Shown here piece by piece: positions 1 through 5,213 of a DNA stretch of 5,213 nt (the first letter of the stretch is position 1; each line of letters starts with the position of its first letter). The stretch is from contig LVBC01000254.1 of the NCBI GenBank assembly GCA_001604265.1, positions 1-5,213 of the forward strand, in the 5' to 3' direction. The notes under the pieces are model-generated. The model did no database searches. It was not told where the DNA came from and was given only the letters and a program-made list of their open reading frames with translations. The stretch is from Spirochaetales bacterium Spiro_01. Lineage in GTDB: Bacteria > Spirochaetota > Spirochaetia > Sphaerochaetales > Sphaerochaetaceae. Position numbers and translations under genes: made by a program.

Positions 1-17
1 CGAAAACCGTCTTTCTG

Positions 18-26
18 TGGTATAAA
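18..26 (+). promoter_or_regulatory. Possible extended -10 promoter element for the amino acid ABC operon
   Basis: TG at 18-19, one base, then TATAAA at 21-26 matches the extended -10 pattern TGnTATAAT at all but the last base. Transcription would begin near 33 and leave a leader of about 40 bases before the GTG at 74. The -35 position falls at or beyond the left edge, so it cannot be judged. The permease and ATPase may instead be co-transcribed with an upstream binding-protein gene, making this an internal promoter or a chance match. Confidence 0.35.
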
Positions 27-73
27 CTAGAAAAGTGCATAGCACACAACAATAACAGGCAAGGATTTCCATC

Positions 74-739
74 GTGGGTCTAAAATTCGAAGTCGTATGG
101 CCTTATAGGCATTATTTCGTCGTTGGCGCAAAGCTTACGCTGTATGTTACCTTCATCTGTGTAGTATGCGGTTTCATACTCGGCGTGCTCCTTTCGCTGA
201 TGAAGCTTTCAAAGTTCAAGCCATTCCAGTGGTTCGGACGTATCTACACATCCGTATTCAGAGGAACTCCTCTACTCGTACAGCTGTGCATCATCCATTT
301 CGGTCTGCCGAATCTCTTCGGCCTCACATTCACTGCTACCCAGTCCGGTATCATAACATTCTCGCTGAACTCCGCCGCATACATCTCCGAGATATTCCGT
401 GGCGGTATCCAGGCAATCGACAAGGGGCAGTACGAGGCAGCAAAGTCGCTCGGCGTTTCCTATACCGGAATGATGAAGGATATCATCATACCGCAGGCCT
501 TCAAGCACATCCTGCCATCTCTCGTCAACGAGGCGATCGCAGTCCTGAAGGAGTCCTCACAGCTCTCGTACATCGGTGCAGTAGAGCTTCTGAGAGCTGC
601 CGACCAGATTACTGTAATGAGCTACAGATTCTTCGAACCATATCTCATCGTAGCTGCAGTCTACTACGTCTTCGTAATGATACTCAGCTACTTTGCCAGC
701 AGAGTCGAAAAGTGGGTGAACAGAAGTGATAGAACTTAG
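74..739 (+). CDS. Polar amino acid ABC transporter, inner-membrane permease (HisM/GlnP type)
   Basis: This 221-residue membrane protein forms the translocation channel of a PAAT-family importer (His/Gln/Arg/cystine type). It works with the ATPase encoded next to it and a substrate-binding protein not seen here. Hydrophobic segments lie at about 18-41, 64-80, 88-105 and 187-208. Family motifs are FRGTPLLVQ at 62-70, an [11 protein letters not shown] block at 101-111, and the EAA loop from E121 to about F143 (EAAKSLG...IIIPQAF), which docks on the ATPase. The late [10 protein letters not shown] stretch at 159-168 corresponds to the usual K-(D/N)TSL region. The GTG start is chosen because an in-frame TAA sits at 53-55, no better start follows it, and AAGGA at 61-65 is 8 bases upstream. 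Length is normal for the family. The 3' end overlaps the ATPase gene by 14 bases. The exact amino acid carried cannot be read from the sequence. Confidence 0.95.
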   Translation: MGLKFEVVWPYRHYFVVGAKLTLYVTFICVVCGFILGVLLSLMKLSKFKPFQWFGRIYTSVFRGTPLLVQLCIIHFGLPNLFGLTFTATQSGIITFSLNSAAYISEIFRGGIQAIDKGQYEAAKSLGVSYTGMMKDIIIPQAFKHILPSLVNEAIAVLKESSQLSYIGAVELLRAADQITVMSYRFFEPYLIVAAVYYVFVMILSYFASRVEKWVNRSDRT

Positions 740-1448
740 GAACTTATACAAGAACTTCGGCAAGCTCGAAGTACTCAAGGGTGTGAATCTCCATGTGGAG
801 AAGGGACAGGTCGTCACTCTCATAGGACCCTCCGGCTCCGGAAAGTCGACGATTCTAAGAAGCATAAATCTCCTTGAAAGACCTACCAAGGGGCAGGTTT
901 TCATCGAAGGAAAGGATATAACACTTCCAAAGGTCGATATCCAGGCTGTCAGAAAGAATATCGGAATGGTATTCCAGCACTTCAACCTCTTTCCGCACAT
1001 GACAGTCATGGGCAACATGACCTATGCTCCGATAAAAGTGCTGAAGCTTTCCAAGGATGAGGCCGAGGAGAGGGCGATGAAGCTCTTGAAGAGGGTAGGC
1101 CTTGTCGACAAGGCACTTGCCTTCCCTGGAACCCTTTCCGGTGGACAGAAGCAGAGAATCGCAATTGCAAGGGCACTCGCAATGGAGCCGAAGATCATGC
1201 TCTTCGATGAGCCGACCAGCGCACTCGACCCTGAGATGGTCAAGGAGGTACTCGAGGTAATCCAGAGCCTTGCGCACACCGGAATCACGATGTGCCTCGT
1301 GACTCACGAGATGGGCTTTGCCAGAGAGGTAAGCGACAGGATCTGCTTCGTGGATGGTGGCCTGATACTCGAGGACCAGAAGCCAGATGAATTCTTCGCA
1401 CATCCGAAGACCGAAAGGACCAAGGACTTCCTCAACAAGGTACTATAG
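726..1448 (+). CDS. Polar amino acid ABC transporter, ATP-binding subunit (GlnQ/HisP type)
   Basis: This cytoplasmic ATPase of 240 residues powers the adjacent permease and has the usual length for GlnQ/HisP/ArtM proteins. All nucleotide-binding motifs are intact. They are Walker [10 protein letters not shown] at 34-42, Q-loop Q84 in [13 protein letters not shown] signature LSGGQ at 137-141, Walker B IMLFDEP with D161 and catalytic E162, D-loop SALD at 165-168, and switch histidine H194 in LVTHE. The [12 protein letters not shown] stretch after the Q-loop is typical of the amino acid importer subgroup. The GTG start lies inside the end of the permease gene. A GGTGA Shine-Dalgarno-like sequence at 715-719 is 6 bases upstream, so translation is probably coupled to the permease. 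The coding region ends 7 bases before a terminator hairpin, so this is the last gene of the operon. Substrate specificity resides in the missing binding protein. Confidence 0.96.
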   Translation: MIELRNLYKNFGKLEVLKGVNLHVEKGQVVTLIGPSGSGKSTILRSINLLERPTKGQVFIEGKDITLPKVDIQAVRKNIGMVFQHFNLFPHMTVMGNMTYAPIKVLKLSKDEAEERAMKLLKRVGLVDKALAFPGTLSGGQKQRIAIARALAMEPKIMLFDEPTSALDPEMVKEVLEVIQSLAHTGITMCLVTHEMGFAREVSDRICFVDGGLILEDQKPDEFFAHPKTERTKDFLNKVL

Positions 1449-1455
1449 AAAATGA

Positions 1456-1486
1456 GAGCCAGGGCTGACGCCTTGGCTCCTTTTGT
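1456..1486. terminator. Bidirectional intrinsic terminator between convergent operons
   Basis: Bases 1456-1465 (GAGCCAGGGC) pair with 1470-1479 (GCCTTGGCTC) around the loop TGAC. This gives a 10-bp stem with one G-U pair. On the + strand it is followed by CTTTTGTT (1480-1487). On the - strand the bases after the stem read TCATTTTCT, also T-rich. It fills the 39-base gap between the ATPase stop (1448) and the stop of the facing gene (1488), so it most likely ends both the amino acid transport operon and the MATE/NodB-fold operon. Confidence 0.85.
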
Positions 1487-1487
1487 T

Positions 1488-2354
1488 CTAGAGCATTCCA
1501 TTCTGCTTCAGGACATACTCTGCGCACTCTGCATTCGTCGCAAACCAGGCCCCGTTCTCTCTCATGTAGTCTATGAGGTCCGAGAGCATCCTGACCCTGC
1601 TTGCTCTTCCGAAGAACTGAGGATGCAGAACGAAGTTCATCATCCTTCCCTCTGAAGAAAGTGCATCGAACTCATCCTTCCAGATCTCGTACATCTCTCT
1701 CGGGCTCTTGAGCTCGTACCTCTCCGGTGGTGTCTCCGTGTAGAAGTCGTAGGCTGTGTCATCGAAGACAGAGTCCTTTGGAAGCTCGACGACAGGAATT
1801 CTTTTTCCGTTCTCTCTGTGGATGAATGGGCCATCGGCATCCCTGAAGTTGCTTGAATGGATGTAGCCATGCTCGACAAAGAGGCGAAGAGAGTAGTCAT
1901 GGAAGACTCCGCCCGGGCCCCTGTGCCCCCTGAGGCGCTGCCCTGTGAGATCGAGGATTATCTTCTCTGCCTTGAGCATCGTGGCATTCTCCTCCTCATA
2001 GGTCGTCTTCGTCGACTCCTCATGCAGATAGCCGTGGTAGCCGATCTCATGGCCGCGAAGTGCGACCTCCTTGACGATATCGGGATACATCTCTGCAACG
2101 ACACCTGGAACGAAGAAGGTCGCCTTGATCTTCTGTCTGTCCAGCATGTCGAGAATCCTTGGAACTCCCTGCTTCGGGCCATAGACGCCACGGGAGAGGT
2201 CCGAAATGCTGCCATTGAAGTGATCTGCATGTGTGTACCACATCGTATCTGCATCGATATCGAAGGCGATGAGGACCGCGATGCGCTTTCCATCTGGCCA
2301 GGTGGGGATATCGCTCCTTCTGCCTCTGTTGATCATGTTTTCCGGTATATTCAT
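1488..2354 (-). CDS. NodB-fold (CE4) hydrolase, HpPgdA/PuuE-like, metal site intact
   Basis: This 288-residue protein belongs to the polysaccharide deacetylase (CE4, NodB homology) superfamily. The N terminus has WPDGKRIAV (19-27), then motif 1 FDID with likely base D32 and metal ligand D34. Motif 2 is GHEIGYHGYLHE at 101-112, with metal histidines H107 and H111. Motif 3 is RGHRGPG at 142-148, and LHP with H244 lies near the C terminus. The SRGVYGPKQGVPRIL and ATFFVPG stretches are typical of the branch containing H. pylori PgdA-like proteins and PuuE allantoinases. No signal peptide or membrane anchor is visible, so a cytosolic enzyme cleaving an amide or imide bond in a small molecule is more likely than a cell-wall deacetylase. 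The ATG start overlaps the preceding stop by 4 bases and has AAGGGAG 8 bases upstream. It is the last gene of the operon. The substrate is unknown. Confidence 0.9.
   Translation of the reverse strand: MNIPENMINRGRRSDIPTWPDGKRIAVLIAFDIDADTMWYTHADHFNGSISDLSRGVYGPKQGVPRILDMLDRQKIKATFFVPGVVAEMYPDIVKEVALRGHEIGYHGYLHEESTKTTYEEENATMLKAEKIILDLTGQRLRGHRGPGGVFHDYSLRLFVEHGYIHSSNFRDADGPFIHRENGKRIPVVELPKDSVFDDTAYDFYTETPPERYELKSPREMYEIWKDEFDALSSEGRMMNFVLHPQFFGRASRVRMLSDLIDYMRENGAWFATNAECAEYVLKQNGML
1657..1683 (-). repeat. 27-bp exact direct repeat, copy in the downstream NodB-fold gene
   Basis: Bases 1657-1683 are identical to 2517-2543. Both copies encode WKDEFDALS in the same frame of the two neighbouring paralogues, with every codon the same. 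This is a trace of gene duplication, or of later gene conversion between the copies, rather than a separate element. Confidence 0.9.
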
Positions 2355-3163
2355 ACAGCCTGCTCCCTTACATAGCGTGCGATGCTCTCGCAGTTCTCGA
2401 TCCAGGCGCCGTTTTCCTTCATGTATGAAAGAAGCCTTTTCAGTGCAGCGATCCTGCTTCCTCTTCCTATCATATGGGGATGCAGTGTCAGCACCATTAT
2501 CTTGTCCCTCTCCTTTGAAAGTGCATCGAACTCATCCTTCCAGGCATCCATCACCTCGTGGCAGGTGTACATCGACCTGTTCGCAGGCTCTGCGAATGTG
2601 AAGTAGAAGTAGGTGCTGTCATCCATCATGATGTCAGTCGGAAGCTCGACGATATTATCGCAGTTCAGGTAGGCCCAGTCGCAGTCGTGGAGCGATGAGG
2701 AGTAGAGGTAGCCTCTCTTTGCAAGAAGCTCTGGAGTGTACTTCTGTACCTCCCTCATCCTGTGCCCGACAGGTCTTCTTCCTGTGAAGGATTCGATAAG
2801 CTCTTCGGCTCTTGCCATCTTCTCCTCCTCTGCATCTCTGTCGATGACAAGGTCGAATTCGGCCCTCTCTCCCTCGTATGCAAGCTCATGACCTCCCTCT
2901 ACGATCGCCCTGATGCACTCCGGATACTTCTCCATCGTCCTGATAGGGACGAAGAAGGTCGCCCTGAGTTCAAGCTCTTCAAGCATCATGAGGCACCTTG
3001 CAAGCCCCTCATGAGGGCCGTACTCTCCTCTCGATGCATCCGAGAAGCCCAGCCTTCCGCCCTTTGAGAGGGCCCTGGACTCTCTCAGCGCCTCTGCTGT
3101 GAAGTCGAATGTGAGTGCAACTGCAACGGCCTTCTCATCCGGCCAGACTATCTTTCTTTCCAT
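2351..3163 (-). CDS. NodB-fold (CE4) paralogue with degenerate metal site, probable pseudoenzyme or altered function
   Basis: This 270-residue protein is a tandem paralogue of the gene just downstream and aligns with it from end to end. Shared blocks are WPDEKAVAV (7-15), SRGEYGPHEG (44-53), RATFFVP (67-73), GHE (91-93), VELPTDIMMDDSTYFYF (172-188), AWKDEFDALS (207-216), LHPHMIGRGSR (227-237) and MKENGAW (248-254). The usual ligands are replaced. Motif 1 reads FDFT, so the metal Asp becomes T22 (D20, the likely base, remains). Motif 2 reads GHELAYEGERAE, so the two histidines become E97 and A101. Motif 3 RGPG becomes RMRE. The late H228 is kept. It may be an inactive partner of the downstream enzyme or a metal-independent enzyme. 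No signal peptide is seen. The start is the ATG at 3163, with AAAGGAG at 3175-3169 five bases upstream. A longer same-frame reading would run deep inside the MATE gene and is unlikely. Confidence 0.88.
   Translation of the reverse strand: MERKIVWPDEKAVAVALTFDFTAEALRESRALSKGGRLGFSDASRGEYGPHEGLARCLMMLEELELRATFFVPIRTMEKYPECIRAIVEGGHELAYEGERAEFDLVIDRDAEEEKMARAEELIESFTGRRPVGHRMREVQKYTPELLAKRGYLYSSSLHDCDWAYLNCDNIVELPTDIMMDDSTYFYFTFAEPANRSMYTCHEVMDAWKDEFDALSKERDKIMVLTLHPHMIGRGSRIAALKRLLSYMKENGAWIENCESIARYVREQAV
2363..2369 (-). promoter_or_regulatory. Ribosome binding site of the downstream NodB-fold gene
   Basis: AAGGGAG, read on the - strand, lies 8 bases before the ATG at 2354, inside the last codons of the preceding gene. 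With the ATGA overlap (start 2354-2352, stop 2353-2351) it supports this start and points to translational coupling, which would favour similar amounts of the two paralogues. Confidence 0.8.
2517..2543 (-). repeat. 27-bp exact direct repeat, copy in the upstream NodB-fold gene
   Basis: Identical to 1657-1683 and 860 bases away from it. A shorter shared stretch of 15 bases (2949-2963 and 2110-2124) encodes the ATFFVP region in both genes. Elsewhere the two genes have diverged widely in sequence. Confidence 0.9.
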
Positions 3164-3168
3164 CTCAT

Positions 3169-3175
3169 CTCCTTT
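3169..3175 (-). promoter_or_regulatory. Ribosome binding site that fixes the start of the upstream NodB-fold gene
   Basis: AAAGGAG on the - strand is 5 bases before the ATG at 3163 and begins within the MATE stop codon (3177-3175). It is the strongest Shine-Dalgarno sequence in the window. It decides for the 270-residue protein over a longer reading that would start inside the MATE gene. Confidence 0.85.
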
Positions 3176-4581
3176 CAGGCTATCGCCTTTCTCTGCCACC
3201 TTCTTCCTGCAAGCATGATAAGGAATATGGTACCTCTTGCACAGAGCTCGAGGCCCATGGCGAACCAGAAGCCGCCAAGTCCGTAGCGCCCTGCAAAGAA
3301 GAGCATCAGCGGTATCCTGATGAACCACATGGATACGAATATCATAAGAGTAGGAACAAGCACGAAGCCAGCCCCTCTGAAGACACCCCAGGCCACTATG
3401 CTTGCGCCGTAGAAGGGCTCTGCATAGCACTCGAGCCTGAGTGCCTGGACTGCAAGCTCCCTTACTGCCTGGTCTGTCGTAAGAAGCGAAAGCATTGCAG
3501 GGCAGAAGATGAAGAGAAGCACTCCGCTGATTCCCATGACCGCCATGCCGAATAGGGTGCACATCCAGCCAAGGCGCCTGGCAAGGTCGTACCTCTGGGC
3601 TCCTATGCTCTGTCCTGTTATCGTGCCTGCAGCCTCCCTGATTCCGAAGCCCGGCATGTAGCAGAGCGACTCAGCTGTAAGAGCAAACGAGTTTGCTGCA
3701 ATTGCGACCGTTCCAAGAGGTGCGACTATGCTCGTGCAGACAAGCTGTGCTCCATTCATCGCAGTTCTCTCAAGCAGCACTGGAACTCCAATCTTCAGTG
3801 CAGATGCAAGTGCATGTCTTCTGATTGCAAGCCTTTCACCTCTTCTTGCCTTCAGCTTATTCGAGCCGAAGAAGAGGTAGAGAAGCAGCAGCAGTGCAGT
3901 AAGCAGGACCGATAGCGCAGTTCCAAGCGCAGCTCCTGCAACCCCGAGTCCTGCACCTGGGACTGTGATCGGGCCGATCTTTCTTGTCGGGAAGATCAGG
4001 AAGAAGTTGAAGAGCACATCCTCGATGCACATCAGGACCGAGAGCGTGGAGGGGACCTTTATGTTCCCAGATGCCTGGATGAATGCAGTTGCGCTGTCCA
4101 TCATCTGGAAGAAGGGCATCGAAAGCATATATATGAATATGTATGTAGTCGCACCTCTTGCGACCTCTCCCTCTGCTCCAAGCCAGATAGGAAGATCCCT
4201 GCTGATCGCAAGACCGATTGCAGTGACGACGAGTGAGAGGAGCAGGGCCGAAAGGAGGCCGAGCTTTGCAGTATTCCTCGCCTCGCTGTCTCTCTTTGCT
4301 CCGATGAGCTGTGCGATCTGGATCGAGAAGCCCGAGGTCGCTGCCCTCGAGATTCCCCAGAAAAGCCAGAGGGTAGAGGACATGAGACCGATGGATGCGC
4401 TGTTGACTGCTCCGAGCCTTCCGACCATCGATGCATCAATATAGGACATTATTATGCCCGATAGCTGGGCAAGGATTGCGGGAAACGAGAGTGCTGCGAT
4501 GAGCGATAGCTGCTCAGTGGTAGACAGCTTCAGACCACTACGAAGCTTTTCAAGTCCATCATCCCTACTTCCACAGAACAT
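3175..4581 (-). CDS. MATE-family multidrug/metabolite efflux transporter
   Basis: This inner-membrane antiporter of 468 residues exports drugs or metabolites using an H+ or Na+ gradient. It has about twelve hydrophobic segments in two similar halves. Recognisable MATE features, numbered from the ATG at 4581, are DASMVGRLG (49-57, usually D-x-x-MVG), QLIGAKRDSEA (91-101), GAGLGVAGAALGTALS (209-224), the second-half counterpart GQSIGAQRYDLARR (323-336), and FRGAG (401-405), the equivalent of the usual LRGAGDT. About 25 mostly polar residues precede the first membrane segment. The start is uncertain. The ATG at 4581 and an in-frame TTG at 4599 (474 residues) are both possible, an in-frame TAG at 4608-4606 limits extension, and neither start has a clear Shine-Dalgarno sequence. 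It is the first gene of the - strand operon, with 11 bases before the next start. The exported substrate cannot be read from the sequence. Confidence 0.93.
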   Translation of the reverse strand: MFCGSRDDGLEKLRSGLKLSTTEQLSLIAALSFPAILAQLSGIIMSYIDASMVGRLGAVNSASIGLMSSTLWLFWGISRAATSGFSIQIAQLIGAKRDSEARNTAKLGLLSALLLSLVVTAIGLAISRDLPIWLGAEGEVARGATTYIFIYMLSMPFFQMMDSATAFIQASGNIKVPSTLSVLMCIEDVLFNFFLIFPTRKIGPITVPGAGLGVAGAALGTALSVLLTALLLLLYLFFGSNKLKARRGERLAIRRHALASALKIGVPVLLERTAMNGAQLVCTSIVAPLGTVAIAANSFALTAESLCYMPGFGIREAAGTITGQSIGAQRYDLARRLGWMCTLFGMAVMGISGVLLFIFCPAMLSLLTTDQAVRELAVQALRLECYAEPFYGASIVAWGVFRGAGFVLVPTLMIFVSMWFIRIPLMLFFAGRYGLGGFWFAMGLELCARGTIFLIMLAGRRWQRKAIA

Positions 4582-4590
4582 GGCAATCAG

Positions 4591-4596
4591 TTTATA
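4591..4596 (-). promoter_or_regulatory. Possible -10 element for the MATE/NodB-fold operon
   Basis: TATAAA on the - strand (4596-4591) is directly preceded by TG. Nothing close to a -35 consensus lies 16-18 bases upstream. If used, transcription would start around 4584 and the ATG at 4581 would be almost at the 5' end, giving a leaderless message. The same octamer TATAAACT occurs at 21-28 upstream of the permease gene. This is a weak call resting on a hexamer and its position. Confidence 0.3.
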
Positions 4597-4621
4597 CAAG
4601 AAGTACTATTTAGGGAATAAT
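4593..4621 (+). promoter_or_regulatory. Possible promoter for the AEC-family carrier gene
   Basis: TATACA at 4593-4598 (4 of 6 matches to TTGACA) and AATAAT at 4616-4621 (5 of 6 to TATAAT) are 17 bases apart. This predicts a start near 4628 and a leader of about 49 bases. It overlaps the proposed -10 of the divergent MATE operon, so the two promoters, if real, would compete. The spacer between the two coding starts (4582-4676) holds no gene and no strong hairpin. Confidence 0.3.
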
Positions 4622-4676
4622 CTTTACATGAGTGTGCCTTTTGTCATACAAACAGATTCGTAAAGTCGAAATAGCC

Positions 4677-5213
4677 ATGGAATACTTCAGTATAGTCAGC
4701 AACCAGATACTTCTGTTCGTGATATATGCAGTCATAGGAATAGTGAGCGTAAAGACCAATGTCCTTGACAGGAGAGGACTTCTCACGCTTTCAAAGCTCG
4801 TTGCAAGAGTCTGTCTCTCCTGTCTCATCTTCGTCAATATGATAAAGGCAGTGAGAGAGAATGATGTCTCGGGCTACATATCAGTCCTTGTGGTCGCAGT
4901 CTTCTTCTTCGCTCTGCTCTATGTACTGGGCATCCTCATCGCCAATATCTGCCACCTTGAGGGAGAGAAGAGGAATCTCTTCAGGGCCGGCACGATGTTC
5001 TCGAACTCCGCATTCATGGGAATTCCTATCATCGAAGCGGTCTTCGGCTCCGTCGGAATCCTGATGGTCGCCCTCTATACCATCGTCGGGGACATAATAC
5101 TCTGGACCTGGGGAGCTGGAATGACTCTGCCGCCCGACAGGGAGGAGAAGAGGACTCCTGGCTCGATAGTCAGGAAGATAATGAGTCCCTGTTTCGTCGC
5201 TCTGCTGCTTGGC
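4677..5213 (+). CDS. AEC-family (auxin efflux carrier-like) permease, N-terminal part, runs off the window
   Basis: An open frame from the ATG at 4677 continues without a stop to the last base, giving 179 codons of a family that is normally about 300-320 residues long. Hydrophobic segments lie at about 9-25, 41-57, 68-91 and 121-147. AEC (Mem_trans) features are a first helix followed by KTNVLDRRGLLTLSKLV (26-42), the FSNSAFMGIPI block at 108-118 (family pattern N-x-x-F-x-G-x-P), and SPCFVALLLG at the visible end (170-179), matching the family's NP-x-x-x-A-x-x-x-G turn. Bacterial relatives carry malate, malonate or similar organic anions, but this substrate is unknown. In-frame GTG (4632) and TTG (4641) starts exist upstream. 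The ATG is preferred because the first helix then begins almost at once, as in the family. No good Shine-Dalgarno sequence precedes it. It is divergent from the MATE operon. Confidence 0.85.
   Translation, partial: MEYFSIVSNQILLFVIYAVIGIVSVKTNVLDRRGLLTLSKLVARVCLSCLIFVNMIKAVRENDVSGYISVLVVAVFFFALLYVLGILIANICHLEGEKRNLFRAGTMFSNSAFMGIPIIEAVFGSVGILMVALYTIVGDIILWTWGAGMTLPPDREEKRTPGSIVRKIMSPCFVALLLG

Noticed and set aside
1..73. Possible tail of an upstream gene
   Set aside because: The three + strand frames stop at 23-25, 28-30 and 81-83, but no remaining stretch shows a recognisable C-terminal signature, so no partial gene is called.
166..729. 187-codon frame overlapping the permease gene in another + strand frame
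   Set aside because: It has arginine-rich, non-protein-like content inside a well-conserved permease gene.
1857..2375. 172-codon open frame on the + strand opposite the intact NodB-fold gene
   Set aside because: The antisense gene has clear motifs and start signals. This frame has none and is explained by codon bias on the other strand.
3115..3555. Open frame on the + strand across the MATE gene end
   Set aside because: It lies opposite the MATE and NodB-fold genes, has low-complexity charged content, no ribosome binding site and no recognisable domain. It is a shadow of the real - strand genes.
2351..3562. Longer 403-residue version of the upstream NodB-fold protein
   Set aside because: The extra 133 N-terminal residues overlap the MATE coding region in another frame and look like nothing in the family. 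The ATG at 3163 has an excellent ribosome binding site and starts just before the conserved WPDEKAVAV block.
4597..4599. TTG as the start of the MATE gene
   Set aside because: It cannot be excluded, but it has no ribosome binding site, adds six residues before an in-frame ATG, and the first family-conserved segment lies well downstream.
1..5213. tRNA, rRNA, CRISPR array, insertion sequence or riboswitch
   Set aside because: I looked for cloverleaf arms, spaced short repeats, transposase motifs, terminal inverted repeats and long structured leaders and saw none. Nearly the whole window is coding.

Overview
The window carries five protein-coding genes in two transcription units that converge near position 1470, plus a third, divergent gene that runs off the right edge. 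Base composition is roughly balanced. Arginine is written mostly with AGA/AGG, and ATA isoleucine codons are common. Shine-Dalgarno sequences are mostly clear and GTG is used as a start. This is bacterial. The codon style and gene set could fit an anaerobic gut or sediment bacterium (a spirochaete or a clostridium-like lineage), but nothing here fixes the taxon.

Left region (1-1490, + strand): a polar amino acid ABC importer, made of a permease (74-739) and its ATPase (726-1448), which overlap by 14 bases. A possible extended -10 promoter element lies at 18-26. No substrate-binding protein is encoded in the window, so it must lie upstream or elsewhere. A hairpin at 1456-1479 with T-rich flanks on both strands ends this operon and also the one facing it.

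Middle region (1488-4581, - strand, read right to left): a compact three-gene operon. It holds a MATE-family efflux pump (4581-3175), a carbohydrate-esterase-4 (NodB-fold) protein (3163-2351), and a second protein of the same family (2354-1488). The gap between genes 1 and 2 is 11 bases. Genes 2 and 3 overlap by 4 bases (ATGA), which suggests coupled translation. The two NodB-fold proteins are tandem paralogues without signal peptides. They resemble the cytosolic PuuE/HpPgdA-like branch rather than secreted cell-wall deacetylases. The downstream copy keeps the Asp-His-His metal ligands, while the upstream copy has lost all three. This active-type plus degenerate-type pair, coupled to an exporter, is the most interesting thing in the window.

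Right region (4582-5213): a short divergent promoter region of about 95 bases, then the first 179 codons of an AEC-family (auxin efflux carrier-like) permease on the + strand. Neither gene flanking this spacer has a clear Shine-Dalgarno sequence, unlike the rest of the window.

Taken together the window is transport-rich: one importer, one drug/metabolite exporter and one organic-anion-type carrier. The paired cytosolic hydrolase-fold proteins are most simply explained as acting on a small amide, imide or ureide compound handled by the exporter, but that link is inference.
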